64,000 bases of DNA from Phylloscopus collybita (lineage: Eukaryota; Chordata; Aves; Passeriformes; Phylloscopidae), in contig JAJNNQ010000013.1 of the NCBI GenBank assembly GCA_027886175.1, forward strand, positions 5,041,501-5,105,500, in the 5' to 3' direction. Shown here piece by piece: positions 50,897 through 64,000 of this stretch (position 1 is its first letter; each line of letters begins with the position of its first letter). The position numbers were made by a program, and so were the translations under genes. Below the pieces are notes generated by a model. That model was not told the origin of the DNA and made no database searches. It saw only the letters and a program-made list of their open reading frames with translations.

Positions 50897-53800
50897 GTAA
50901 GTAAATATACATTTTTTTTCCAAATTATTAGATATACAAATATTCCTAGCTATAAGAGGAAGGTGCAACAGTGCATACATGGTAAAGATTAATAAGGAAC
51001 CATAGTTCCTCTCAGGCTGCAGCCAGAGTGCTGTTTTGAAGAACAGAAAGTGAGTGAAATCTGATTTGCAATAACTCAGCAGAAGCTGCAAAGATCAACT
51101 TGAATACAAGATACTTGCCTCAACTCAAAGTCACTTGTAGGCAGGGAGAGTGAGTTAAGAGAATTTGTGTCAGGCTCTTTGACAACAAACTCCTAGAAAT
51201 CAGAGGAGGTGGCATCACGTCCCAAACCAAATTCCAACCTGAGGTAGCTAAAGCTGCTGAGAATCATTCCAACATCACAAAAGAGCCAAAGCTGCAGGAG
51301 CAATCAAAATCAGAAGGATATATCACTGAAAAACAATGAAAAATGAAGGGCAGTGGTACCAGAGGATCAGATTTCCAGGGTGTTCAAAGATCTGTCAGGG
51401 CAGGAGGATAGGGAGCCTGAAGGGGCAGTTTACAGCAGTTTACAATGTTCTGAATGACACAGCTAATATAAGGAAAAAAAGCTTGGGCGTTATGCAGTTG
51501 TATGTACACCATGCATATTCTCTGTGTCAAAGCTTGTGAACAAATTCCAATGTGGATTATCCAATTCATGTCAAAATATTAACGAGGATTTCATTTGTCA
51601 GTGAAAATATTTTGTCTAAAACTCTGTACGAAGAAAGCTTTCATTAGAAAGTATTCTCTCTAAGAAGTGATATAGATGTAGGTTTTATAAAGAAATTAAA
51701 AAAACATTTTCCTAATTTTAATTTAGAAAAAAAAACTTTCTTTGCAATTTTAATCATTTAAAAAAATAATAAAAAAAAAATATACCTCTTTCCCTCCCCT
51801 TAAGTGCTATCTCTCATAAAAAGCTGAATGGGCAGTAATGTATCAGTGATATTAATTTCCATTCATGGGTGCAAAGGTTACTTTTCAAAGCAATGGTTAC
51901 AAGAGAAAGAAAAGGTAAAGAGTACATCCTTAGTGCCATGTCTGTGTTGAAACTACAGCTGTATGTAGAACTGAAAAATTCTGGAACTTGAATCACTACA
52001 GATGTTCTCATTTCTTTCATTTTCAAAATGGATTTGGAAGCATTTTATGAAGCATATGCATTTATGAAGTTTACCAATGATAATGGGAAAACTTTAGTAT
52101 TTTACATAATAGGGATATTCATGTGTTTCTTTCCATATCAGTATGATGAACCCTTTTTGGTTTTACTGCACTGTACTGTACTGCTTACTAGTAGTTCTGT
52201 GTAGACCTTGAGTAAATCTGGAATGTGACACCTGTCATCTTTGCCCATAAACATTTTAAGAAGTTACAGTGAAACAAGAAACATTTTTTGTGATAAAAAT
52301 TGCATAGTTTAAAACAAAATCCATTTTCCCAACATTGCTTTAGCCTATGTAGAAGGAGAACAAAACCATCTACTGCATGGATTCTGAGTCTACCACCACC
52401 TGCAGCTGAAAGCTAAATGCTTTCAGGATTTTCCAAAAGGTTTTAGGTGATTTTCCAAGAAGCAACTATTAGATTTTCAACATTTTCTCCCAAGGCTTGA
52501 TCCTTTGTGTGCTGAGTAGAAGGTTGTTGTGTAAGGCAACCTTCTCACTATGTCCTACTGTCTCATTGGAAGGCAACCACCTCAAAATTTAAGTAACTTA
52601 ATATATTTATTTCTTTTCAGGAGAAAATTAACAGTTAAAACTAGGTCTCTCAGCAATTCAGTAGGGCTTTTTGTATCTGAAGTTATTACAGCTTTCAGGT
52701 TTTTATGACATTGTGTTCCATACATTTGAGAGGATCACAAATTTTAAATACCTGTTTGGGAGTGCAGCACAAAACCTCAGTTCCTGGATTACTGCCTATT
52801 CAGAGTTCTACCAAAATCAGGAAAACAATGCTTCTAATTACATTGTTGTTCTGACATTGTATTTTAATGACATTATCTTGAAAGTTTAAATGATTTTCCT
52901 CAACAATGAGGAATTAGTGCAAAATTAGTGCAAAACTTAGTGCACAGCTGATTTTTACAGGTACTTCTGAGTTCAGAATGTGATGCTTACCAAAAAGGAC
53001 AACTAAGTGTGGTCATGGACCATCTGATTCTTTGTAGTCCTATAATGTTTTTAAAAGGTTACCTGCTGGTACCATTTTCTTTATGTGGATATGAAGAGAA
53101 ATGTAAGAGTATAGAAAATTTAATAGTCCATTAGTAAGCTCCTCATTCTAACAATAGTACAGTCAAGAGATTTTCTCATCCCTGAAACCTTTACAATACT
53201 CTTAACTGCATTTTGACAGCCTTAACTGAAACTACTTTTCTTTGTTATGATATTTCTCCTTAACTTAAAGCAACTATATTAACCAGATAACTTTATTTAG
53301 CAAGATAGACAAACTTACGTATTGGAGTTCCTGCTCATATTTCATAGCTGGAATCTTTTGATGGTGTCAGTATATATTTGTTAATGATTGAATGATTAAC
53401 CCATAGCCTGTTTATTATATAAAGCCCAGGTAAATCTATGGGATAACAGAATTAATCATAGACCAAATTAAGAAGACAAGCAGTAATTGTTTTAAACCAG
53501 GATTTTCACTTTTACTTAGTGAACTAATAACATTACTGAATGTTTATTAAAAAAAATTAACCCATCTTAACAGTAGAGTACAAGATACCCACAGATTGCC
53601 TTTCTCTTATTTTATTCTTCAGGGTTGATTTTTGTTTATTTCATTAATTATTATCTGTATTGCTGCTGTTTGGGTCATCCTGCCCTACTTTAGTAGAAGT
53701 GTTCATTAATGCAGAAGCATTGCAGCATGCTGTCAAAAATGAATATTAAATCTGCGTGATACAAATAATTTGAATTTCGCTTCCTTATTTTATGATACAG

Positions 53801-56800
53801 ATATGAAGCCCAGGGCTGTAAAATATACAGCTACCTATGCAGAGAACGATCAATTCTAATTCTTTAGTTTTATTTTACCAAAAAATTTGACACTGTTACT
53901 TGTTAGATCCGCTTTACTAGTCCCCACTGTGTTGGTCATTATCATTTAAATACTCTTCACAGAAAAATTGATAAAGGTAGCAGATTGAGTATGTATATGC
54001 AACCACTCTGAACAGCCTCTCTCAATTAAGGCTTAAAAGGTGCTGACAACAGGGACACAATAATGTTGTTGTTCCCTGTGTTTCAGGGGATCATGGCCCT
54101 GCTGGTTCCATGTTACTGCCCAGAACCTCCTCATTGCAAAGCACAGGTTAACACACCTCAGTTCACTTGTCAAACAGCAGAAGAACAAATTTTGATTCAC
54201 AGCTAACAGGCCTGATGTTGAGTTTGGTTTTTTTTTAGCAAAGGAAAACTTGTTACCTTACTTTTTTATTAGTGTGAACAGACTGATAGGTAATTGGGGT
54301 GATAGCCATTCCTTGTGATAGCTGAGAGGGATGCTCATTGGAGCTCTTAAGATGGGTAGAGTTAAGTTATGGCCTGTAATGTGGCTTTTTTGAAATAGCC
54401 ACAACCACAATGAAACCATTGTAATGTTGTTCCAGCTTAGCAAAATCAAAATAGAAATTAGCTAGCAGTTCCTACCATCAGTATCTCTGGTAATTCTATG
54501 AATGTGGGGGGAAAAAAGTATATTTCTACCTTTATCAACTTTTAAGAGTTTTACCTTTACATAATCAGCTCAGGTTGAAAAGCTTTTTTTCTAGTGCCTA
54601 TCTCTTTGGTAACATTCTTTATCTTTTCAATTCAAAGGTCTTTTCACAGCTGGCAGCTATTGTTGACCCATTTTCATAGCTGTAGGCATTGAAACACCAG
54701 GAGGGAGGTAGTTGGCCTCAGGTCACCCAACAGGACAATGCCAGAGCAGGGAGATGCATCCAAGGTCTTATGAGTTCTTACTGGCTGCTGCTTTTCACTC
54801 AACGTTGTTTCATTGACTCACTGTCCTAAAAGAATTTAAAAAAAATAAGTGAAATAAAGAACATCATGAATAGAGGTAGCTTCAAAATGTCACTTTCTTT
54901 TCTAGGCATCGCTATCAATTAAATGTGATGTTTGTTGGAGGACCAAATGAAAGGAAGGATTATCATATTGAAGAAGGAGAAGAGGTAACCTATAGGTTGT
55001 TTATATTATTCTGATTTAATTTATCTTTAATGATTAAATACAGCTACTTTTCAAGCTATAGATAAGCAATGCTCCGTGATGTTGTGTTTATTAGATCTAT
55101 TTATAGGCTTTAACAGACCATACATCATCTGTGCATTTTGTTTGAAACAAACACGTGACATTAGGTCTCTTTTGCTGTAATTCATTTCCAGCAGGAAACT
55201 AGAAAAAATAGAAAGTGCTCTGACACATCAAAGTGTCTCATTTCAACGTTTTGGAACAGAACTTTAGGAAGGTAATGATATTTTTAAAGCAATATTTTGT
55301 TGCAGAAGGGTGATCTGTATTTCAAAAGTAACTTTGACATTCAAAAATCAAAAATATTTTAATTCACTAGAAAACACTTTTTTTTGTGGACTTTCTGAAA
55401 ATCATCAGCTTTTCAGCTTTCATTTGAATTTGGAAAATTAAAGAGTAGAGTCTTTAAATATTTTTCAAATCATTCCCTTGTGCTCAAAGCCATTCCAACT
55501 TTGAGTTGTGAGTAGCCATTATGCCAAATGTGGCATAGAGGAGTAAAGAGTAGAAACCTAACAAAACTGTAACAATTTACACCTTCTTTGTTTACTGCCT
55601 TTTTTTCTTTGAATTGCTTGCTTGGCCTGGGGACTTCACCACTGGCTCTGAAAGAATCCTAAGGGAAAGTGGTTACTAGAGGCCTGGAAGTAAAGGTGTC
55701 AGGATGGAGACAGTTTGCCTTGCTTCCCAGCAGAATAATTTAACTTCATGACATTCCAATGACATTTGGCAACCTAATTTTAAGTACCTTTGGAAACTCA
55801 AGCCTAAACATCTACATAGTTTAAGGCAGAAGTGGGTCAAGTTTCAATAAATCCTTTCAAAGAGAAAGAATAATTCATTTACTAATCATTGAATCATTTC
55901 TCCCCAGATCACCCCAGCATTTCACAAGAGCCTTCACTGATTTCCTGTTCTAGCTGTGCCATGCAGGTGTGTGTAGTCCTTACAGATGGACAGCTCTGGG
56001 ACAGCAGATGCTGAGTTATCTCTGGGTGACTCCTGCCCATGTTGGATTGTCACCCCATCTCCCAGCCCTCCTGTGGCTGTGGGCACAGGCACATCCATCA
56101 CGTGCCAGGTCACCAACGCACTCCACTGTGTCCCTTCATGGGCTGTGCAGGGAGAGCTCTGGCAGCAGCCAGGACAAGGCCACCAGGCTGCTTGGGATTC
56201 CTGAAAAGTTGGGATGATTTAATTTAACTTTTTTTTTTTCCCCTCATGTTTAAGGTGTTCCTGTATTTGTGAATAACTTGGCCTACCCTTTTATAACTCT
56301 TTATATGGCTTCTCAACAATACAAAAAGATAGCCATATCTATAAAGGCATAATTTTTAATTCACTGTTGCATACTGATGTTATTGCTAACTCAAGTGGAA
56401 ACAAGGTTTTTTAGGTATCAGTACATGCTCATTTACATAGTAAGCTTCCCACAATTACTCAGAAACCAAAAATGGAAACATAACAACCCTATCACATTGG
56501 AAAATTGGCAATACACACATCAGAAGCATTATCAGTTATGTACCAGTTTAACATATGGGCCAATTTCATTCTGTTTTATAAAAGTACATTATAGTTATTC
56601 ATTGCGTTTTACCACAGCTTTTTATCAGGCACATTTGCACCTTCCAGTGATCTAACTTAGAACCATGTTTCTCATTAGAGAAGAATTGTGGGGTAGAGAG
56701 TATCCTAGCAAAAGGGCATATTCCTAAATTAGAGTTGGGATTAAAAAAACCCCACCATTCAAAGCCATGTTCAGCTCATTATTTTGTCAGAAAAAGGGTA

Positions 56801-59800
56801 ATTTATAGTTCTGGGTGATAATTTGAAGACAGACTGTATAGACATACTGTCAGCAGGCCAAATCACGAATACGAAAACCCACAAATCCTTCAGGCAAATT
56901 TAGCTGATGCTGTTCTACTGTGACTATTCCAATAGCAAAGAAGGGTTGGTTTGGAGAGAAAGCTAAATTTAGGATTTTTTATATCTGTCCACTCACTATC
57001 TTGTGCCTGTTATCACACAGTTTATGGAGTGTCCTGTGGCACAACTTGCACTTGAAAGCCTGCAGTTCAAGGCAGCAAAAGGTTGGCACGCAGAGATAAG
57101 GACTGAGGAGCATGCTCCTGCCCCTGAGCTGCTCTCTGATGGTGCCATTAATGTGCAGGTGTATCAGGAAGATTAGTTCTAGCTGGCTAATTAGGAGAAA
57201 AAAACAGACTTGAACTCCCTTCAAAGCCTTTTAGAATTGTCTCCTGAACAGCCAGTTGGGCTGAAATGACAGCTAGTCTAGCACAATTTCTTTCCCCCTC
57301 TCAACAAGCAGTCATTTCCTAAATAACTCTTATGTTTTGTTCCCTCTTAGTTTTCTCTGTAGTGCTTCACTGCCTTCTTAAATTTCTGTGCACTACTTCT
57401 TTGCCACCTTTCTGCACAGAAAGAGTCTCATACCTGAGACACTGCTTTCCATTGGACAGGTTTTTTAAAGAGAAAAATCAAGCTGCACCTTTCAAGAAAT
57501 AAACCATTCACAGTCTTTGGCTGGAATTTACCAGGAGGTCATTTTCATTCTTATTTGTAAAGTTTCCTTTTTCTCCCTTCTCCATCAGATTAGAGACAGT
57601 CAGCAAACATCTACTCAGATGTTCCCTGCTTCTAAATCAGAAACATTCAAAAAGAAACAGTTGCTTTGGGAAATGCATCTTCTGCTGGAACATGGCAAAA
57701 ACGTGCTGTGAGAATGGACCTATACAGCTAATACTGACAGAGCTTCTTAGGAAGTGTTTGTGCTACATGATGAATTCTGAGGGTGTCAAGTGAGTTTAAG
57801 AGAGTTTTGGGTTCCATGGACTAGTGACTACAATTCTTGTTTAGTCAACTTGATGAGGCCACTGGAAGCTTCTGTGGCAGCCCTGAGGTGATCACAGAAT
57901 CACAGAATCACTGAGGGTGGAAAACACTTCCAAGACCATTGAGTCCAACCTTTGACTGAACACCACCTTGTCATCTAGACCATGGCACTGAGTATCATGT
58001 TCTGGGAATGATGACTCCACCACCTCCCTGGGCAGCCATTTTAATGCCTGACAACCCTTTCCATGAAGAAATTCTTTCTGCTGTCCAACCCAAGCCTCTC
58101 CTGGCACAGCTTGAGGCTATGTCCTCTTATGCTCAACCCCTCACAGCTGTGGAGTAGCAGGTACCAGGGAACAGTCCTCAAAATATCCTTGTCTTGGATT
58201 TTTCATCATACCATAGCATTTGTGACAAGAAGTGTTGCAGTGTTAACATAGCCTACAGGCTTCATGGTGTATTTATTGCATTTTCACTTGCTTGTAAACC
58301 TGAGGGTAGGAAAAAAACAAAACAAAACAAACCTTCTTCCAAATAACTGAAAACTCAAGGCAGCCATACATTTTGGAGAAAGTTAATGACAGAGAAACCC
58401 CACAATCATAACAAAGCCCAGCTCTAGTAAAAGAATTTCAGAATTTATTTACTGCATTGTGTGGGCTGCTTTGGAGGAGGGGGAGGGAGATATGCTAACA
58501 GCTAAATCTAGGAACACAAAAGTAGTTAGGCTGCTATCTCTTTACCCACCTCAGTCCACCACTTACACACAACAAATCTGAACTGACTTTGATTTAGCTG
58601 ACTTTGATTTCTTAACAATTTACATTCTGATGTTGAGTCTATATAAAACAGTGCAGTTCCATGTAGAGAAATTCAAATCAGCCTTTCATCTACCACCTGC
58701 AACACATTTGCATTGGCACAAACCCACTCAGAAGTCCCACTTTTTATTGTGTTGTATTTTACCCTATGTTTCTGCTCTCGGCATCTAGGTTGTTTCCTAT
58801 GGACAGAGCCCCCTAATAATTGGCACAGCCCCACAGACCAAAGCCCTCACATTGCAGTCCTAAAGAGAACTCTCAGAGCAGGAGTTCCCCCTCCTTTGAT
58901 CATCTTGGTGAATCTCTTCAGCTTTATCTAGCACATTCACATGGTCTGACTTGAGATATAATTTCATGCTTTGAAACGTGATACAGGTTTGAGGCCACAT
59001 CTGCCACAACTCATTGGAGTTTTCTGACCTGAGTTTTGATTTCTCTTCCTCTCACACAGACATCACAAGTAATGTGCTCCAGTTTCTGACAGATTATCTG
59101 CTTAAATGAAGCCTGACCCCTTCTAGTGTATGCTGCTCTCCAGTCAGCATGCTTTTGAGAACCTCTCCCCTATCAGATCTATTTGCCCTTTGCATTTTAT
59201 AAGGTTCGCTGATGTCTGAAAACAAGGGGAAAGTGGGGCTGGGTGAGCATTCCCGTAGGTTGTTTTTTGGTGCTTATATCCCAAATAAATCTGAGAACCT
59301 GAATCACAACAAAGCAAGAGAAACATTTTTGCTTCTTTACATTTAAAACCCTGCACATTTACCTGGTAAAGACTATTGGAATATTTTTATAAGAAACCAA
59401 TCTCCTATCAAAATGTAATAGGAACGATGATCCTTTTGCATCAAAAGGAGATTGTGTCTTCAGAAATAATTTTGCTGCATAAGATTGTTGGGATGAGTTT
59501 TGGCTAGTATTCAGGTTTCACAGATGACATGTAAATGAGCAGAGGGAAATAAAAAAACAAACCACACCAAAAGCCCTCAAAATAGTTTTCTCTACCTTCC
59601 TCATCTCCTCATCTCTTTGTCTTGTAGACTTCTGATGGCTGAGAAACCCTTGTGATGAGAAAGGGAGAAAATTGTTTTTCTGTACTCAAATAGATCAGTC
59701 ACCATTGAAGTCTGGAGAGCAGGCAGGCTCTACTCCCACATCAGAATTTGATCTGCTCTGCAAATTAATTTAGTACTTAGCCATATGACAAGCAATACAA

Positions 59801-62800
59801 GCCAGGATATACCGAGCCAGAGCCTAATCCCAGAAGTGGCTGAGCAATCCCAAATTCCACTTTTAGATGCAGTCAGAACTCAAAGTATCCGGCTAAGTGC
59901 AGAACTCTTTAGGGAGAGATGCTTTAGTCTGTAAATAAGCTGTCAGCTCTCAAAGCCCTCATGGAGCTCTGGGTTCCTGTGTCTAGGCAGAGTTTGATAT
60001 CAAAGGTGGATCCAAATTAAATTACATACACTGCTGTACATAATATAAAGTAGACTTGTGGGGTTTTTTAGTTATTCAGTGCAGACCAGTTACAAATCCT
60101 GTATTCTTCCACTGCTAGATGCTTCTTTGTTTTCTCTGCTAGGGTAGACATACCTGGATGAAGGAGCAATTCTCACTACACTAATACAGTGAGGATGTTA
60201 GTGCTCTTTTTAAGGTAATAGCCACATGTTCTACTACCCTGTTGAAATTTCTGTCAAGGCAAGCAGCTTCAGCAATGCTTCCACTGATGGCAACAGTGAA
60301 TTCCTACCTCTGTGCATCTCCTCCTCTTGCCTCCAGAAATGCCAGCCTAATTTATTCTATGAGTATTCATAACCAAATGAAAAATCCCTGCACAGACTTG
60401 AGAGCAATTCAGCACTGGCCACGCTGCCTTCCCCTGCAGGTATAATACTATCAGGTTTGAAGCCTGATCAAAAAGGGTGAAACAGACTAAGGAAGGAGGA
60501 CACATTTCTCCTACAGCAAAGAAAACTTAAGAAAAATTAAATAATAAAAAGAAACATTCTCAGTCTTAAGGCCAGTCTTTCATTTGAGTTTCATAGGTAT
60601 ATCTGCAGTTTTTATGATCATATTGAGCAGTGTATGAAATAATGTTACACTTGGGGGCAGGAAGCACTCCTAGGTGGCTCATAACTTCTAGAGGTAAGGT
60701 GAGCATTAATAAAGAGGTGTTTTTAGTATAACCATAATGAGAATATAATCACATAGTAAACAGAAAACTAAACAAAATGCTGAAGTCTGGAAAGGGAGAA
60801 GAAGAAAGGAAGATACAATAATAAATAAATAAGCACATTTATTAACAAAAGATAAAAAGAATAGTGAACTACCTTTGTTTCTTCCTTGAGACAGGTTTTT
60901 CACCTAGAAAGACAAAATTCATGCCCAGTTGTGAGCCATTGTGCAGTAGCAATATAAGATCCAGGCTTTTCTACAAGAAGAGATATATATATTTCATGTA
61001 ATGAGAGGCCTTGTCATTAATAAGATGTTAATAGAGAGAAATATTGCACATTCCCTCAGTTTTTAGTACTGCTGGGGAGAATGGATTCTAGATTATTCCA
61101 GTAAGAACAGTATAGCTGGGAAAGCTTATATTTTCAAGTGGTATGAACTCTGTTGGCTTAAAATTCTATCTATATAGGCACGTATATTTGTGTATATACA
61201 TAAATACACGTTGTGTATATATGTATACACCCAAATTTTCTAACTCAGGCCTTCTTTTTTGGTTTTTTTGTTTTTTTTTTTTTTTCCAAGAGAGACTTAG
61301 GAAAACATTAGATTTGCCCAAAAGGCAAAAGTCAGTCAGTATTTAGAAAAAAATAGGTTTCCAACAAAAGACTGTGTTGCCAATCTGGCCTCTGAAATGG
61401 GCATGGATGGTAACTCACTGAGATATTAAATAGCTGACAGTCTCCTCAATAAAAAGTTCAGGTTATATTATAAGCAAAGCAGTAGTTTCACTAGTTGCTG
61501 CCACTTGTATTAATCACAGTTGCATCAGATGATTTATGGACAACTGAAGCACTCAGGCAACTTAAAACAAAAAATGTTTTCAGGAATGGAGCCTAATTTA
61601 CAGTGAAAAGTACTATATAAATGCAGTCAGAAAAACACTTTCATTGACAATGTGTAGCCAACATCATTCCTCCCCTCTCACTGCAAAACAATTCTTTTAA
61701 TTCATAACTTATTGTTTATAATCTTTCCATATGACTGTGATGCTTCACCTCAGGACTGACTTCCACTCTCAAGTTTTTCATTTCCAGAAAGGTTGCTCAG
61801 CTGCAGGATTCATGTCAGAAGCAGGATAAACTCTGCCTCTGTTGTCCTTTCCCTCGTCTACATGTCCTGTGCATGTGTTCAGTCATAGCTGCCCCAGAAG
61901 CTGCAGGGAAAGTAACACCCACAGCTGGTGTGACAATCCATCTAGATCATACTAGATCATCATCAGTCTTAGATGAATCTTCTATGAACTAGTGGAGAGG
62001 TCATTTCCCAACTGCAGGGAGCAGTTGGTTCTGCCCAATGGAAGGAGGGCTGCTGTAGCATTGGGTGCTGCCCTTCAGAAATAGCAAAGAAAACCAAGAG
62101 AACACAGTGAAACAGACTGCAATGAGGATTAGTAGGCTGGCACTGTGGCCTTCTGGACAAGAAATATAATTTATCTGTTGTGATGTCCCTGGCACAAGGT
62201 GAACTTTTCACTCATGTAAAAGCTCTCAGCATGAGCTTTTTTCCAGTGTATCTTCAATTCTCCCTATTGTTTTGTTGCCTTGGCAGCATATTTATTCTTC
62301 TTCATGTTCACAGAGGTGTTTCTTCAATTCCAGGGGGCATGTATTAATATTGCAAAACTCTTTCAGAAATAATACTGATTAAAAAATTGATTAAGCTTTT
62401 CTAATGTTGGAAAGAGTTCAGTTCAGGGGGTTTGAATGCTTCAGTGGTTTCTTCTTTCCCCTATTTATTTTTCATTTTGATGAAATTGTAGTGACCTGTT
62501 ATAAATAAGGGATTTTTTTCAATTATAGTTCTAACTTTGGATCATGTTTCAGACTACCTCAACTGCACTAGCACTTTTGCTTTCAGATGGGGTAAAGAGA
62601 ATGTGGAAAGCATGGCAGAAGTGACTTTTGGAAATATTATTACTCTGCACTACATAAAAATGAGGGGGAATGTGCCCATTATTTCAGATCAAAGATACAG
62701 ATCTGCTTACAGGTCCTAACATGGTTCTGTCGTGAAACATGGGGACCTGAGCATCTCAGAGCCCCCACAAAGCACAGCTGGTTTTAGTCTGAAAACAGCC

Positions 62801-64000
62801 ATGGAAAGGTCATCAAAGACAGAATTTTGGGTTCAGTGGTTCTGTCCTTATACACACATAGAATGTAACCCTTTTACATACACAGTGGGAAGAGCAGCAG
62901 CTGTTGTTGGATTTAAGGGTATCCACAAAAGTAAAGCAGAACAGCTTCCAAATGGGCAATTCTTCCCAAATGAGAAATCCCCATTAAAAATTTGAAGAAG
63001 TACACCTGAAAAACTGTGTGTCCGTATTTGGAGCTTATTTGGAAAAATCTACATCTAATTTGATTGATTAAAGACCCTGCTACATCTGAATAAAGCTTTC
63101 TATATTGCATAATTAATGTATGCTTGAACTGTAATGGTGAGCTCTCCAATAAGTAATTCCAAGGGTCAAACCAGGACAGTGGAATTCCACCATGTCCAGA
63201 GGATAGCTCTATATGCAATTACAGACCTCTTGGATAGATCATTAATTCTTAGTAAGATAATAGAAATAATACATATTCTGTAACTTTTTTTCAATCATTT
63301 ATTATTATAATCAGATTTTGTTAGTTATTGTTAGAAGAAAATCTGCAAATACTTGCAACTGAAAATGGAATGTATTTATGCATGTATCCATTGTATAGAG
63401 AATATAAAGTACAGAATGTTTTGGAGTAGCTGCCTTAATGCTATTTTCTTATTTCTTCAGCTTTTTTACCAGGTTCAAGGAGATATGTGTTTGAAGATAA
63501 TTGAAAATGGGAAACAAAAAGACGTTGTCATCCGAGAAGGGGAGGTAAAACAGGATTGTTTTTCTGTTATAGTTGTACATAAGTATGTTAATGTTCTATA
63601 TGTTATTTAGAAACCAATTTATCCCTGCTGTGCCAGAGATGGGATCAGGATTTACTTAAAAAAAAATTGAATGGAGTATAGAAAATTTCAAATAAATAAT
63701 AGGAAACTACAATAAACTGTGTTCAACATTTGACTGTTTCAATAACAGATGAAAATCTCTCTGAATATCTGGGATACCTATTCAGATAATCAAGAACATA
63801 CTGACAGTTCTTACTCCCCTGTACTGCATGGGATCTGCCATGTGAATTCAGCTGGATCAGTCTTTTATTTACACCTTGCCAGGTACACACCACTCACCCA
63901 CCCACCCACACCATTAAGCAAACTGCCTAAACTGAGGAATTTAAACAACTCATGTATTTTCAGCCTCCTTTAGTCTTCACAGCTAGCCATTCCAACCGTC
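50817..64000 (+). CDS. HAAO: 3-hydroxyanthranilate 3,4-dioxygenase, exons 1-3 (gene continues past window)
   Basis: HAAO is a cytosolic Fe(II) cupin enzyme of the kynurenine pathway. It opens the ring of 3-hydroxyanthranilate to give 2-amino-3-carboxymuconate semialdehyde, the precursor of quinolinate and NAD. I joined three exons, 50817-50896, 54906-54984 and 63461-63544, all bounded by AG/GT sites. They give one unbroken 81-residue N-terminal segment, beginning [15 protein letters not shown]. It aligns without gaps to the vertebrate HAAO N-terminus ([36 protein letters not shown]). Metal ligands H47 and E53 and substrate-binding R43 are present. The third ligand, H91, and the second cupin half must lie beyond base 64000. 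The start is chosen by homology, a 27-residue first exon as in mammals, and the strong context GACCATGG. There is no frameshift or stop, so the gene looks functional. Confidence 0.96.
50897..54905 (+). other. HAAO: HAAO intron 1
   Basis: A 4,009-bp GT-AG intron interrupting codon 27 after its second base. The acceptor is TTTTCTAG before GCATCGC. I see no transposon or additional exon in it. Confidence 0.93.
54906..54984 (+). CDS. HAAO: HAAO coding exon 2
   Basis: Completes Met27 and codes for residues 28-53. It carries [15 protein letters not shown], the core of the cupin metal site. H47 and E53 are two of the three Fe(II) ligands and R43 contacts the substrate carboxylate in studied homologues. 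E53 is the last codon before the donor GAG/GTAACC. Confidence 0.97.
57891..58172 (-). mobile_element. CR1 LINE 3'-end fragment in HAAO intron 2
   Basis: The minus strand carries the last ~280 bp of a CR1 element. The 3' terminus at the low-coordinate side shows tandem ATCACAGA-type tail units, followed by the conserved block that reads GAGTCCAACC on the plus strand. Further on, a CCACCACCTCCCTGGGCAGCC stretch (58017-58037) matches the ORF2 end. It lies antisense to HAAO, the orientation that disturbs a host transcript least. Confidence 0.93.
61253..61287. repeat. T-rich low-complexity tract
   Basis: T runs separated by single or paired G bases inside HAAO intron 2. Simple sequence only. Confidence 0.85.
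63461..63544 (+). CDS. HAAO: HAAO coding exon 3
   Basis: Codes for residues 54-81 (LFYQVQGDM, then DVVIREGE), continuing the first cupin barrel. It is preceded by a strong pyrimidine tract and TTCAG and followed by the donor GAG/GTAAAA. Both flanking introns are phase 0, so skipping this 28-codon exon would keep the frame. Confidence 0.97.
63545..64000 (+). other. HAAO: HAAO intron 3, 5' part
   Basis: Intron sequence runs to the window end. The next exon, expected to code the LLP-x-x-x-PHSPQR-type segment with H91, is not present before base 64000. Confidence 0.85.

Larger units (their letters stand above)
54985..63460 (+). other. HAAO: HAAO intron 2
   Basis: An 8,476-bp phase-0 GT-AG intron. 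It contains the CR1 fragment at 57891-58172, a T-rich low-complexity stretch at about 61253-61287 and a short TA/TG-rich stretch near 61170-61227. The human protein runs directly from the exon 2 to the exon 3 sequence, so no coding exon is missing here. Confidence 0.92.

Overview
The window looks like avian nuclear DNA, most likely from a songbird. It is AT-rich, intron-bearing and repeat-poor. It carries several truncated CR1 LINEs whose 3' ends show the typical short ATTCTATG-like tandem tail, and a 732-bp solo LTR of a type I recognise as very common in passerine genomes. There is no bacterial, phage or CRISPR content.

The only protein-coding gene I can support is HAAO (3-hydroxyanthranilate 3,4-dioxygenase, kynurenine-to-NAD pathway), on the + strand at the right end. 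I assembled its first three coding exons from homology, reading frame and splice sites: exon 1 at 50817-50896 (ATG in a strong start context), exon 2 at 54906-54984 (metal ligands H47 and E53) and exon 3 at 63461-63544. They join in one frame to give residues 1-81. The rest of the gene, including the third metal ligand, lies past base 64000.

Upstream of HAAO is a CpG island (about 46600-47470) with several GC boxes. Embedded in it is an intron-containing tRNA-Ile(UAU) gene on the - strand (46863-46956, 20-nt intron, pol III T-run terminator). From memory, human 2p21 has the same divergent pair, which would make the left part of this window the gene-poor interval between HAAO and ZFP36L2/THADA.

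Bases 1-46600 hold no gene I can support. They contain CR1 fragments at 312-1577 (+), 5066-5362 (-) and 21803-22212 (-), the solo LTR at 10555-11286 with a 5-bp target duplication, and a second LTR at about 24811-25193 (-). They also hold long poly-A tracts, two CTCF-like motifs and a striking near-perfect hairpin at 43685-43752. A further CR1 fragment lies inside HAAO intron 2 (57891-58172).

The points most worth a second look are the 43.7-kb hairpin, the conserved tRNA/CpG-island/HAAO arrangement, and the 3.3-kb gap between the CpG island and the HAAO start codon, which raises the possibility of an unseen 5' non-coding exon. I did not find a convincing undescribed multi-gene system.
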